From Cellulomonas sp. KH9 (GTDB taxonomy: Bacteria; Actinomycetota; Actinomycetes; Actinomycetales; Cellulomonadaceae), in contig NZ_FOSE01000002.1 of the NCBI RefSeq assembly GCF_900114185.1, positions 683,909 through 747,908 on the forward strand: 64,000 bases of DNA, given 5' to 3'. The notes below the pieces were generated by a model. It was not told the origin of the DNA. It ran no database searches and worked only from the letters and a program-made list of their open reading frames with translations. Positions within the stretch are counted from its first letter, which is position 1. Every line of letters begins with the position of its first letter. Positions 9,516-19,100 of this stretch are shown piece after piece. The translations under genes and the position numbers were made by a program.

Positions 9516-10280
9516 ATGGCACGCGAGCTGCTCGACCTGCTGTGGCGCGACCACCCCGCCGCACCCCGCGGCGGCAGCCGCGGACCACGGTCCCGGGTCA
9601 CCACCTCCGAGGTGGTCGACGCGGCCGTCGCGCTGGCCGACGCCGAGGGCGTCGACGCCGTGACGGTGCGTCGCCTCGGCGCCCGGCTGGGCATCGCCCC
9701 CAACGCCGTGTACTCGCACGTCGGCGCGCGCGACGACCTGCTGGTGCTGATGGTCGACGCGGTGCACGCCCGGCAGCACCGGGCACCCCACCCGGACGGC
9801 GGGTGGCGCGCCCGGGTCACCGCCGTCGCCGAGGCCGACCTCGCGACGTACGGGCGGCACCCGTGGCTGCTCGACGTCGACGACCAGCGGACGGCGTTCG
9901 GCCCCGGCACCATCGCCGCCTACGACCACCGGCTGCACGCGTTCGACGGCACCGCACTGGGCGACCTGGACCGCGACGCGGCCGTCACGTTCGTCGCCGA
10001 CTTCGTGCGGGCGTCCGCGCACGCCCGGCGCACCGACCCGCCCGCCGGCGCCTCCGCGGCCGTGTGGGCCCGGTGGTCGGAGCGGCTCGCCACGTACGTC
10101 GGCGACCGGTTCGACCTGGCACGGCGGGTCGGTGCGGTCGCCGGAGCGGCGATGGCCGGGCCCGCCAGCGCGGAGCACGCGTGGCGCTTCGGCCTGGCGC
10201 GGGTCCTGGACGCCCTCGACGCCCTGGTCCGCGCGGCCGACGGCCGACCGGAGCAGACCGGGCCGGGCCGGGCCGGTTAG
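9516..10280 (+). CDS. TetR-family transcriptional regulator
   Basis: DNA-binding regulator of 254 aa. The helix-turn-helix lies at about residues 30-75: VVDAAVALADAEGVDAVTVRRLGARLGI in outline, then 'APNAVYSHVGARDDLLVLMV', the typical TetR recognition helix ending in Y-x-H. The C-terminal part has the length and the aromatic/His pattern of the TetR_C ligand domain. About 28 residues precede the HTH, more than usual. GGAGG lies just upstream of the ATG. Ligand unknown. Its stop codon overlaps that of the convergent RDD-FHA gene by 4 bp. Confidence 0.87.
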   Translation: MARELLDLLWRDHPAAPRGGSRGPRSRVTTSEVVDAAVALADAEGVDAVTVRRLGARLGIAPNAVYSHVGARDDLLVLMVDAVHARQHRAPHPDGGWRARVTAVAEADLATYGRHPWLLDVDDQRTAFGPGTIAAYDHRLHAFDGTALGDLDRDAAVTFVADFVRASAHARRTDPPAGASAAVWARWSERLATYVGDRFDLARRVGAVAGAAMAGPASAEHAWRFGLARVLDALDALVRAADGRPEQTGPGRAG

Positions 10281-11530
10281 CCGGGGGGCGCCGCCGGGGG
10301 CATCGCCACGACACGCAACGACGTGTCGCCGAACACCACGACCGCCCCCTGCCGCAGCCGCACGGGGTGGTCGACCGGGCACACGACCTGCCCGCCGTCC
10401 GGCAGCGTCACCAGGGTGCCGTTGGTGGAACCCCGGTCGACGACCCAGGCGCCGCCGTTCGCGTCGACCGCGAGCTGCAGGTGGGTCTTCGACACGGACC
10501 GCGACGGGTCGACGACGCGCACGACCTGCAGCCCCGGACCCGGTGACGGGTTGCGCCCGACCAGCGCGAGGCGCTCGACCGTGACCCGGCGGCCGTCGTC
10601 GAGCGCGATCCGCAGACCCGTCGACGTCCCCGGCCGCGGCTCCGGGACCACGTCGGTGCGCGGCGGCGCCGGGCGTGTCAGCTCGAGCTCGGGCGCCAGG
10701 CCGAAGGCGAGGGTGGGGGCCGACCGCACCGCGGGGATCGCCCGGGTGTCGAGGTCGGGCCCGGAGCGCGTCGGGTGCAGCGGCGCGAGCACGAGACCGC
10801 CGGTCGGCGTCGCAGCCGGTGCCGCGAAGGAGTCCGGCGCGGCCGGTGCCGACAGGGCGTCCGGCGGGGCCGGGACCCCGCCGCGCGCGCCCGCGTCCCG
10901 GAAGGCCGTCGGCACACCGTGCGGGCGCGGCACGTCACCACCCCGGTCGGGCGCCGCCGTCGCCGGACGGCCCTGCCGCGCCGCGACGGCCGCCGGGGCG
11001 ACCCGGCCGCCCGCCACGTGCGCACCCGGGGCGGCGCGCAGCACCTCCGCACCCACGGCCCGGTCGTGCCAGCCCCGCCCGCGGCCGGTCCGGTCCAGCA
11101 GCGGGGAGAGCAGCACGACGTACTGGCCGATGCCGAGGACCAGGGACCCCGCGGCGACCACGAGCCCCCGCACCAGCACGCGGCCCGCCCCGATCGGCCG
11201 TCGGCTGTGCTCGTCGACCGTGCGCACGCCCAGCAGCCGGCGCCCCAGCGTCCAGCCGTGGCGGCCGTGCAGCAGCCACTGCACCACGGTCACGACGAGC
11301 GCCAGCACGGCACCGGTCACCACCAGCGCGGGCGGGACGGCGGGCGACGCCACCTGCCCGTCCGGCACGGCCCCGCCGTCCTGCAGCGTCGCCGCGGCAC
11401 GCACCACGGTGACCAGCACGACGCCACCGCCCAGCACCAGGACGAGCACCTGGTCCACCAGGACCGCGAGGAACCTCCGGCCGAGGCCGGCGGGGCGGTC
11501 GTCGACGGCGGGGACGGGACGGGGGCTCAT
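10277..11530 (-). CDS. RDD-domain membrane protein with C-terminal FHA domain
   Basis: Last gene of the kinase/surface operon (417 aa). An N-terminal RDD domain (residues 14-170) starts GLGRRFLAVLVDQVLVLVL, has three or four membrane helices and includes the typical GWTLGRRLLGVRTVD. A long Pro/Ala-rich linker follows. Residues 325-410 are a forkhead-associated domain with the phosphothreonine-binding residues in place: GRNPSPG, SVSKTHLQL and STNGT. It should therefore recognise a phospho-Thr partner at the membrane, presumably a substrate of the kinase encoded upstream. Its ATG overlaps the stop of the transglutaminase-like gene. Confidence 0.85.
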   Translation of the reverse strand: MSPRPVPAVDDRPAGLGRRFLAVLVDQVLVLVLGGGVVLVTVVRAAATLQDGGAVPDGQVASPAVPPALVVTGAVLALVVTVVQWLLHGRHGWTLGRRLLGVRTVDEHSRRPIGAGRVLVRGLVVAAGSLVLGIGQYVVLLSPLLDRTGRGRGWHDRAVGAEVLRAAPGAHVAGGRVAPAAVAARQGRPATAAPDRGGDVPRPHGVPTAFRDAGARGGVPAPPDALSAPAAPDSFAAPAATPTGGLVLAPLHPTRSGPDLDTRAIPAVRSAPTLAFGLAPELELTRPAPPRTDVVPEPRPGTSTGLRIALDDGRRVTVERLALVGRNPSPGPGLQVVRVVDPSRSVSKTHLQLAVDANGGAWVVDRGSTNGTLVTLPDGGQVVCPVDHPVRLRQGAVVVFGDTSLRVVAMPPAAPPG

Positions 11531-13971
11531 CGTTCACCTCGGGCTCGGCGGGTGCGGTGGGGACGTCCGTGACGGGTGGCGCGGCGCGTGGTGCCGGGCG
11601 GCGCCGGCGTGCGGCCACCCGCCCCGCGGCCGGCGGCGGGGGTGTCCGCCGCCCGGCCGTCCGACCCCTGCCGTGCGCGGGGCGCGCGAGGCCGCCGACC
11701 ACCGCCGGCGCGCAACGAGGCGAGGGACGCCTGCGAGCGCACGCGCGCCCGCCACGGGAGCGTGCGGCGCAGGGCGACCACCGTGGCGTCGACGTCCGCC
11801 CAGTAGGCCTCGACCTCCGAGCGCTCCGGGGTGCCGGCGGCGAAGACGGCCCGGTCGGCACGCCGTGCCAGCGCCTCGACGCGTGCCGCCACCGCGGGGT
11901 GCCCGGCCACGAGCGAGAGCGCCCAGGCCCGCGCCGCCTCGCGGCGCGTCGCGGCGGGCGGCGGTGCGCCTCCCATGTCGCGCGCCGCGTCGACGACCTC
12001 GTCCCAGCCACCGGCGACCCGGCGCACGGGGTCGGCGGCACGGCGACGACGGCGACGACGGCGCCACTTGATCGCGAGCACCACCAGCACGGGAGACAGC
12101 AGCAGCAGCACCCCGCCGAGCCCGATGCCGACCCACGCCGCGACGCGCAGCCACACCGCCAGCCCGGAGTCGTCCTGCGCGGGGTCCTCCGTCTGCGGCT
12201 GCTCGGTGTCGTCGTCCGGCGGCGTGACGCGGTCGGGCGGGAGCGCGGGGGGCTGGACGACCTGCGGCTGCGGGTCGGTGTCCGTCTCCTCCTGCTCCTG
12301 CTCCGGTGTGCGCGAGCGCGGCGGGGTCACGTCGAACGGCACCCAGCCGTGGCCGGCGAACGCGACCTCGACCCACGCCTGGACGTCGCGCCCGCGGATC
12401 TCGACGGGGCCGTCCTGGTCCGTCGGCGGCGCACCCTCGCCGTCGTCGTCGCCGGACCCCGGCACGAACCCGAGCACGACGCGGGCCGGCAGGCCCATCT
12501 CCCGGATCATCAGCGCCGCGGCTGGGGCGTACTGCTCGCCGTCGCCCACCATGAGGTCGCCGGCCACCAGGTCGGCGAGGCGTGCCGCCCCGTGCCCCGA
12601 GAGCGACGGGTGGTCGCCCGCGTCGGTGATGCCGTGGCTGAAGTAGCCCTGCTCGGCCAGGTGCACGGCGATGGCCTCGGTGATCTGCACGGCGGTGCCG
12701 GCGTCGCGCGCGATGTCCGTGGCGGCCACGGAGACCGCCTGCACGTCCTGCGAGGCGGGCTGCACGACCGGCCCGGCGGCGGCGTCGCCGATGTCGTCCG
12801 CGCCGGGCACCGGCGGCACGACGACGTCCAGCGCGTACGTCATCCCCTCGCGCAGGCCGGAGGTGACCACGGCCCCGCCGGTCGCGTCGTTGTACCGCAG
12901 GTCCCCGGTCACGCGTCCCAGGTCGATCGCCCGGGCGTACCCGACGGTCGGCAACCACACCCCCTGCAGCGCCCCGACGGTCACCTCGACGCGTGCGCGC
13001 TCCCCGGCGACCGGGACCTCGATCCGGTCCCCGACCCGCCGGAACTCACCGGACGCCTGCGCGGTCCCGTCGCCCGCCACGTTGAACACCACGCCGTCGT
13101 ACCGGTCGAACGTGGCCAGCCGGACGCGCGCCCCCTCGGGCAGCCCGTCCACGGTCAGCAGCACGGTCTCGTCGAGCTTGACGAGGCGCCGGAACGCGGC
13201 GAGCGGGCTCGGGTAGTCCCGCGGGTCGAACGGCGGCACGATCTCGTCGCGGACGACGACGCGCGGCTCGTCCGCGACGACGAGAGGACCCCCGAGCAGT
13301 CCCCCGGTCAGCGCGACGGCCGCCAGGGCGCCCGTGGCGACGACACGTCGCGGCCGCCACCGGCCGGTCCGCCACGACGCCCACGTCAGCCCCAGCACGG
13401 CCAGGGCGGTGCCCGCCACGGCGGGCGGGACGGGCGGCTGGCGGGTGCCCAGCACGATCGCGCCGACGAGCACGAGGACGGGCACCAGCCCGGCGAGGGC
13501 CGCGACCGCCGGCCGTCGCACGCGCAGCGTCAGGGCGAGGGCCGTCGCGGTGCCGACGAGCGCCAGCAGGTACGCCGCGACGAGCAGCGTGCCGCCCGTG
13601 CCCACCGGGGGCTGCAGCGTGAGCACCTGCTTCCAGGTCGACGCGGCCCCCCGCGCGAGCGCGAGCAGGGTGGTCGGTGTGGGCACGACCCCGCCGACCG
13701 TCGTCGTCGGGGCCGCCAGGGCGCCGCCCGCGAGCGCGTACGCACCGACCAGCACCGCGACCACGACGACCGCGGACCACCGGCGCAGGGCACCGACGAC
13801 CGTCACGGCCGCGCCCAGGACCACCCCGCCGACCAGCGCCGGGAGGACCGCGGACGAGCCGTAGGCCGGCAGCAGGGGCGTCAGGGCGAGGGCGGTCGCG
13901 ACGGTCAGCACGAGCACGTCGCGGACGGCGTCGGCGGGCTCCCGGACCCCGATGCGCTGCCCGGGCCTCAT
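11527..13971 (-). CDS. Transglutaminase-like (TgpA/DUF3488-type) membrane protein, catalytic residues missing
   Basis: Protein of 814 aa with about six N-terminal membrane helices (residues 20-230), an outside domain, another helix near residue 645 and a cytoplasmic DUF4129-like tail. The outside part aligns with the transglutaminase core, but the motif normally read G-x-C-E-x-[FY]-A is GDGEQYA here (Gly478 in place of the nucleophile) and the H-A-W-x-E motif is DVQAWVE (Gln531 for His). Only Asp547 of FDVTPP remains. It is therefore probably a non-catalytic fold, for peptide or peptidoglycan binding. It sits in the standard MoxR-DUF58-transglutaminase order, 19 bp after the DUF58 gene, and overlaps the next gene by 4 bp. 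Confidence 0.85.
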   Translation of the reverse strand: MRPGQRIGVREPADAVRDVLVLTVATALALTPLLPAYGSSAVLPALVGGVVLGAAVTVVGALRRWSAVVVVAVLVGAYALAGGALAAPTTTVGGVVPTPTTLLALARGAASTWKQVLTLQPPVGTGGTLLVAAYLLALVGTATALALTLRVRRPAVAALAGLVPVLVLVGAIVLGTRQPPVPPAVAGTALAVLGLTWASWRTGRWRPRRVVATGALAAVALTGGLLGGPLVVADEPRVVVRDEIVPPFDPRDYPSPLAAFRRLVKLDETVLLTVDGLPEGARVRLATFDRYDGVVFNVAGDGTAQASGEFRRVGDRIEVPVAGERARVEVTVGALQGVWLPTVGYARAIDLGRVTGDLRYNDATGGAVVTSGLREGMTYALDVVVPPVPGADDIGDAAAGPVVQPASQDVQAVSVAATDIARDAGTAVQITEAIAVHLAEQGYFSHGITDAGDHPSLSGHGAARLADLVAGDLMVGDGEQYAPAAALMIREMGLPARVVLGFVPGSGDDDGEGAPPTDQDGPVEIRGRDVQAWVEVAFAGHGWVPFDVTPPRSRTPEQEQEETDTDPQPQVVQPPALPPDRVTPPDDDTEQPQTEDPAQDDSGLAVWLRVAAWVGIGLGGVLLLLSPVLVVLAIKWRRRRRRRRAADPVRRVAGGWDEVVDAARDMGGAPPPAATRREAARAWALSLVAGHPAVAARVEALARRADRAVFAAGTPERSEVEAYWADVDATVVALRRTLPWRARVRSQASLASLRAGGGRRPRAPRARQGSDGRAADTPAAGRGAGGRTPAPPGTTRRATRHGRPHRTRRARGER

Positions 13972-13990
13972 CGCGGTCCTCCGTGGCGGC

Positions 13991-15139
13991 TCATCCGACC
14001 ACCCGTCGCAGCGCGCGCGGGAGGTCGGCGAGCTCGCCCACGGTCGCCAGCGTCAGCGTGCCCTGGGTGCGCACGGCGACCTCCTGCCCCAGGGCGCACC
14101 GCAGGACGACCGCGCGGGTGCCCGCGGGCAGTGCACGGGCCCCGAGCCGCAGCTCGGCGTCCGTGGGCGTGCCGCCCGTGACGAGGAACGCGACGGAGGC
14201 GTCGGGGGTCTCGCGCACGACCCGCCGGCCGAGCAGCACGGCACCGGCCCCGGCCGGCGACCACGACAGCCGCGAGCAGTCGTCGAGCAGCAGCGGCGGG
14301 GTCGCGGTGCGCAGCCGGCCCGGTCCGGCCAGCACCTCGACGTCCCGCTCGTCGCGGATCGCCTGCACGGCGATCGAGGCGGCCGCCGAGACGGCCAGCT
14401 CGAGCTCGTCGGGGTGCGCGTAGTCGGACGTCGCCGTCGCCAGCGCGATCGACGTCAGCGTGCGGCGGGTGTCCTCGAACTGCTTGACCATGAGCTTGCC
14501 GCGACGGGCGGTGGTGCGCCAGTGGATGTACCGCCGGTCGTCGCCGGCCACGTAGTCGCGCAGCGCGTGGAAGTTCAGGTCCGAGTCGGACAGGTCGCGC
14601 GTGGCCTGGCCCTCGAGGTCGCGCAGCAGCCCCGCGTTGGCGCCGCCCAGCGCCACGACCTCCGGGTGGACGAACAGCTCGGCCGGCTCCGTCCAGCGCA
14701 GCCGACGCTGCAGCAGCCCCAGGGGGTCGCCGCGACGCGACACCACGGGCCCGACGACGATGACCGCCCGTCGCTCCGTCGGTACCGCGAACAGGTCGTC
14801 GTGCGCGCCTCCCGGGGGCAGGCTCGGGACGGCCAGCTCGACGACACGCTCCCCCACGGGCAGGTCGACCTGCGACGGCAGGGACCGCCGCCGTGCGGCG
14901 TTGCGCACGTCGACGCGGCCCACGGCGCGCTGCCCGATCCGCACCCGGTGGTCGGCCAGGTCCAGCACCACGTGGTACCGCGTGCGCCCCGCCGTCATCA
15001 GCAGGGACGCCAGGACGACGCCGAGCAGCGCCACCCCGACGGCGGCCAGCTCGCCCCACCCCAGGAGGCGCCCGGCCACCAGGGCGCCGAGCGCGAGGAC
15101 GGTCACCCCCCAGCCGAGGGGTGCGACCCGCAGACCCAC
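13991..15139 (-). CDS. DUF58-domain membrane protein
   Basis: Protein of 382 aa with two N-terminal membrane helices (residues 8-45) and a cytoplasmic VWA-like region. The DUF58 signature appears as 'LREYvaGDd.R.IhWrtTAR': here DYVAGDDRRYIHWRTTARRG, followed by LMVKQFE. DUF58 proteins are nearly always encoded with a MoxR ATPase and a transglutaminase-like protein, as here, and are thought to act with the ATPase as a chaperone or assembly unit; the target is not known. GTG start 4 bp after the moxR stop. Confidence 0.88.
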   Translation of the reverse strand: MGLRVAPLGWGVTVLALGALVAGRLLGWGELAAVGVALLGVVLASLLMTAGRTRYHVVLDLADHRVRIGQRAVGRVDVRNAARRRSLPSQVDLPVGERVVELAVPSLPPGGAHDDLFAVPTERRAVIVVGPVVSRRGDPLGLLQRRLRWTEPAELFVHPEVVALGGANAGLLRDLEGQATRDLSDSDLNFHALRDYVAGDDRRYIHWRTTARRGKLMVKQFEDTRRTLTSIALATATSDYAHPDELELAVSAAASIAVQAIRDERDVEVLAGPGRLRTATPPLLLDDCSRLSWSPAGAGAVLLGRRVVRETPDASVAFLVTGGTPTDAELRLGARALPAGTRAVVLRCALGQEVAVRTQGTLTLATVGELADLPRALRRVVG

Positions 15140-15143
15140 GCCC

Positions 15144-16100
15144 TCAGCCCTGCCGCAGCGCGGGCGGTGCGACCTGCTCCAGGACGCGGCCCACCACCTC
15201 CGTCGCCGTCACGCCCGCGAACTCCGCCTCGGAGTCCAGCACGAGGCGGTGCGCGAGGACGGACTGGGCGAGCGCCTTGACGTCGTCGGGCAGCACGTAG
15301 TCGCGCCCGTCGGCCGCGGCGCGCACCTTGGCGCACCGCACGAGGGCGAGACCGCCGCGCACGCTCGCGCCGAGCGCGGTCTGCGGGTCGTCGCGGGTCG
15401 CCTCGAGGAGCCGCGCGATGTAGTCGAGCACCACCTCGTCGACGTGCACGGTGAGCGCGAGGTCGGCCATGGTGCCCACGGCCTGCGTCGTGATGCGCGG
15501 GCGCAGCGCGGCGGTGCGGTCCTTGGCACCGGCCAGGATCTCGACAGCGGCGGCGCGGTCGGGGTAGCCGAGCGAGGTCTTGAGCAGGAACCGGTCGAGC
15601 TGGGCCTCGGGCAGCCGGTACGTCCCCGCCTGCTCGATCGGGTTCTGGGTGGCGATCACCATGAACGGCCGCCCCACGGGGTGGGTGACGCCGTCGACGG
15701 TCACGTTGGCCTCCTCCATGACCTCCAGCAGCGCGGCCTGGGTCTTGGGCGAGGCACGGTTGATCTCGTCCGCGAGCACGACGGACGCGAAGATCGGTCC
15801 CGGGTGGAACTCGAACCGCTGCGTCGACTGGTCGTAGATCGTCACGCCCGTGACGTCCGACGGCAGGAGGTCCGGCGTGAACTGGATCCGGTGGTGCGAC
15901 CCCTGCACCGTCGCCGAGATCGCCTTGGCCAGCGACGTCTTGCCCGTGCCCGGCGCGTCCTCGAGCAGCACGTGCCCGTCGGCCAGCATCGCCGTCAGGA
16001 CGAGGCGGACCGTCTCCTCCTTGCCGAGGAGCGCCTGCCCCACGTTGGCCACGAGGGCGTCGAACGTCTCGGCGAACCAGGTGGTCTGCTCGGGGGTCAT
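15144..16100 (-). CDS. MoxR-family AAA+ ATPase
   Basis: Cytoplasmic AAA+ chaperone (318 aa). Walker A is EDAPGTGKTSLAKA (residues 47-60), Walker B is VVLADEINRASPKTQAALLE, and sensor-1 is MVIATQNPIEQAGTYRLPEAQ in part, all typical of MoxR/RavA ATPases. With the DUF58 protein it forms a pair of the kind proposed to remodel or mature VWA-containing or surface protein complexes. It starts 50 bp after the stop of the giant repeat protein, the widest gap in the operon, so an internal promoter is possible. Confidence 0.93.
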   Translation of the reverse strand: MTPEQTTWFAETFDALVANVGQALLGKEETVRLVLTAMLADGHVLLEDAPGTGKTSLAKAISATVQGSHHRIQFTPDLLPSDVTGVTIYDQSTQRFEFHPGPIFASVVLADEINRASPKTQAALLEVMEEANVTVDGVTHPVGRPFMVIATQNPIEQAGTYRLPEAQLDRFLLKTSLGYPDRAAAVEILAGAKDRTAALRPRITTQAVGTMADLALTVHVDEVVLDYIARLLEATRDDPQTALGASVRGGLALVRCAKVRAAADGRDYVLPDDVKALAQSVLAHRLVLDSEAEFAGVTATEVVGRVLEQVAPPALRQG

Positions 16101-16149
16101 GTGCTCAGGCTCCAGTCGGTGGGGGCGTGCGGGCGGGACGGGCGGCGGG

Positions 16150-19100
16150 TCATCCGCCGTCCCCGGGGTCGGGAGGGGCGGGGGCGGCGGGCACGGTCAC
16201 CTGCTGCGACTCCCCCCACCGGGACGACGACCCGATGTCGTTCACCGCCTTGACCCGGACGCGGACGGTGGCGCCCGGGGGGGCTGCCGTCGGCAGCACG
16301 GCTCCCTGCAGCGACGCCTGGGCGACGCGCCCGAGAGCCTGCCACGAGCCGTTCACGGCCACCTCGACGTCGTAGCCGACGATGCCCGAGCCGCCGTCGT
16401 CGGGCGGTGACCAGGACGCGCTCACCGTCGAGCCGTCGGCGGCGACCGTCAGGCCGAACCCGCCGCGGACGTCGTCCGGCGCACTGGCACGCGTGACGCG
16501 GACCTCGCTCGCGGCGCGCCCGCCCTCCCCGGCGCTGTTGACGGGTGTGACCACGACCCGGAAGGTGGCGCGGCGGTTGACGAGGTTGAACGACGGCATG
16601 CCGGCCGACGAGGCCGCGCTGGTCCCCGTCACCGTCTGCGTCTCGGTCAGGCGGTCGTCGACGTAGAACTCGACGCGGTAGGAGCCGGTGCTGCCACCCC
16701 ACGCGACGGCCGCCCACGAGGCGCTGACCGACGTGACCTGGCGGTCACCGTTCCACGCGGGCACCGGCTCGCCCAGGCCGGTCACACCGGTCGGGCGCGT
16801 GACCGGTGCCGGGTCGGCGCGGACCGCCGCGCTCCAGTCGCCGCACCCGGCGGCGTTGCAGGCCTGCACCCGCACGTCCACGGCCTCACCACCGGGCAGG
16901 CCTGCCACGGAGGTCGAGGTCGCAGGCCCGACGGAGCGCTCGCTGCCGCCGACGCTGACCCGGTAGTCCGTGACCGGCGACCCGCGGTCGCCCGCGCGGG
17001 ACCAGGTGACGTCCACGGCGCCGTTGCCCGGGTCGCCGCCGACGGCGCCGCGGGCGACGACACCCGTCACGGCCTCCGGCACGCCGAAGGTCATCGAGCG
17101 TGCGACGGCCGACGCACCGAGCCCCGCCTTGTTGCGGGCCCGGAGCTCGAACGTGTACTCCACACCGTTCGCCGCGCCCCTGAAGGGGTAGGACCGGGCG
17201 TCGGCCGACAGGGGGAACGTCCCGCCCCCGGGCCCACCGCTGATGACGAGCTGGTAGCCCTGGATCGCGTCACCGTTGGGCCGGGTGTCGCCCCACACCA
17301 CGTTGATCTGCCCACCGAGCGGCGTGTTCTCCCGCGTCGCCGCGAGACCGTCCGGTGCGTCCGGCACCCCCGCCGGGACCTCCGTCGCCGACCACAGGCT
17401 CCACCCGCTCGGCTCGGGCGCCTTGTTGTGCGCCCGCACGCGCACGGCGTACGCGACACCGTTGCGCAGCCGGTCGAACGTGTACGACGTGGCCGTCGTC
17501 GTGCGGCTCACCGAGCCCGCCTCGGGCGCGGGGCTGATCTCGAGGGTGTAGCTCGAGACGGCGGACCCGACCGACGGGGGCGCCTCCCACGTCGCGGTGA
17601 CGGACTGGTCGCCGAAGACGAGGCGCGGCGCGCCGGGGACCTCGGGCACCGCGTCGGGCCGGGCGGGCGCCGAGACCGGCGACTCGTCCGACCACCCGAT
17701 GCGGTTGCGCGCCGCCACCGTGAACGTGTACTCGACGTCGTTCGTCAGCCCGTCGATGGTGCAGGTGGTGCTGACGCAGCTGCGCGCCATCCCGCCCGGG
17801 GACGCGGTCACGCGGTACTCCGTGATCGGCTCGCCCCGGTTGTCCGGCGCGGTCCACGACAGCACCACGGTCCGGTCCCGGATCTCCCCGATGCGCGGTG
17901 GCACGGGTGCGAGCGGGACCCCGCTGACGCGGACCGTGATGCGCCCCTCGACCTCGCGGCCGGGGTCGCCGGTCACGTCACGCACGCGGAACCGCACGAC
18001 CATCTGGCCGATGAAGTCGGCGTCGGGGCGGATCGTCACCGAGTCCGCGGACGCACCGGCCGTGCCGGCGCCCGCGGTCTCGACGACGGCGCCGACGACC
18101 GTCAGCGGGCCCTGCTCCGGGAACGGGTTCACGGAGCCCTCGAGCACCCGGACGGTGCTCTCCCTGCCCTGCGCCCCGTCGTCGACGACGAAGTTCTGCA
18201 CCGTCGCGGTCCGGCGCTTGCTCGCGACGACCCGCAGGTCCACCGCCACGTCCAGGACGCCGCTGCGCCCGTACGTCACCTGCAGCTCCAGCCGGCCGGT
18301 GGTGCCCTTGGGCGTGTCGGCCTTGGCGGACACCTGCAGCTGCGAGCCGTCGAGGACCACGGTGAAGCCCGCGGGCGTCCCGGAGACCGTCCGGTAGCCG
18401 TACCGGTCCGCGGGGCTCGCCGAGCCCTCGGCCTGCTCGGGCCCGCGCGTCAGTGCCAGCAGGTCGACCCGGGCAGCGGCCTCCCCCGGCTCCACCTCGA
18501 TGGTGGGGGCGTCGAACGTCGGCGGGTGGTCGTCGACCGCGTACACGGTGACCTGCAGGGTCAGCAGGGTCGTGCGCGCGGTCGCGTCCGTCGGTCCCGT
18601 GCGGTCGGTCACCGGTACGGAGATCGACGCGGGCCCCGCGTAGCCGGGCGCCGACGTGAACACCAGCGTCTCGGCGTCCCGCACGAGCTCGGCGCCGTCG
18701 GAACGGGTCGCGGTGACCTGGGTGGGGTCGGCGATGGAGGGCTCGCGGCCCGGTGCGACCTGGACGTGCTCGGCGAGCGGGATCACCAGCTGCTCGCCGG
18801 TGGCCACGCGCAGCTCGGGCGCCCGCGGGCGCAGCTGCGGCGGGAAGAACCCGAGCGCGGGCACCGTGATGAACGCGTACGCGTCGGCGTCCGGCGACGT
18901 GCGGTTGACCAGCCGGTACGGCACGTTCTGCGCGTGGTCCACGAGCGTGACCACCACGTCGCCGTCGGCGGTGACCCGTGCGACGTCCGCGTGCGACGAG
19001 GGCACCGACACCTCGAGGTCGGACAGCGGGCCGGACGGGTTCTGCGCCACGGCCAGGACGTCCACGGAGACCTCGGTCCGGCCGAGCGTGTCGATGGCGG

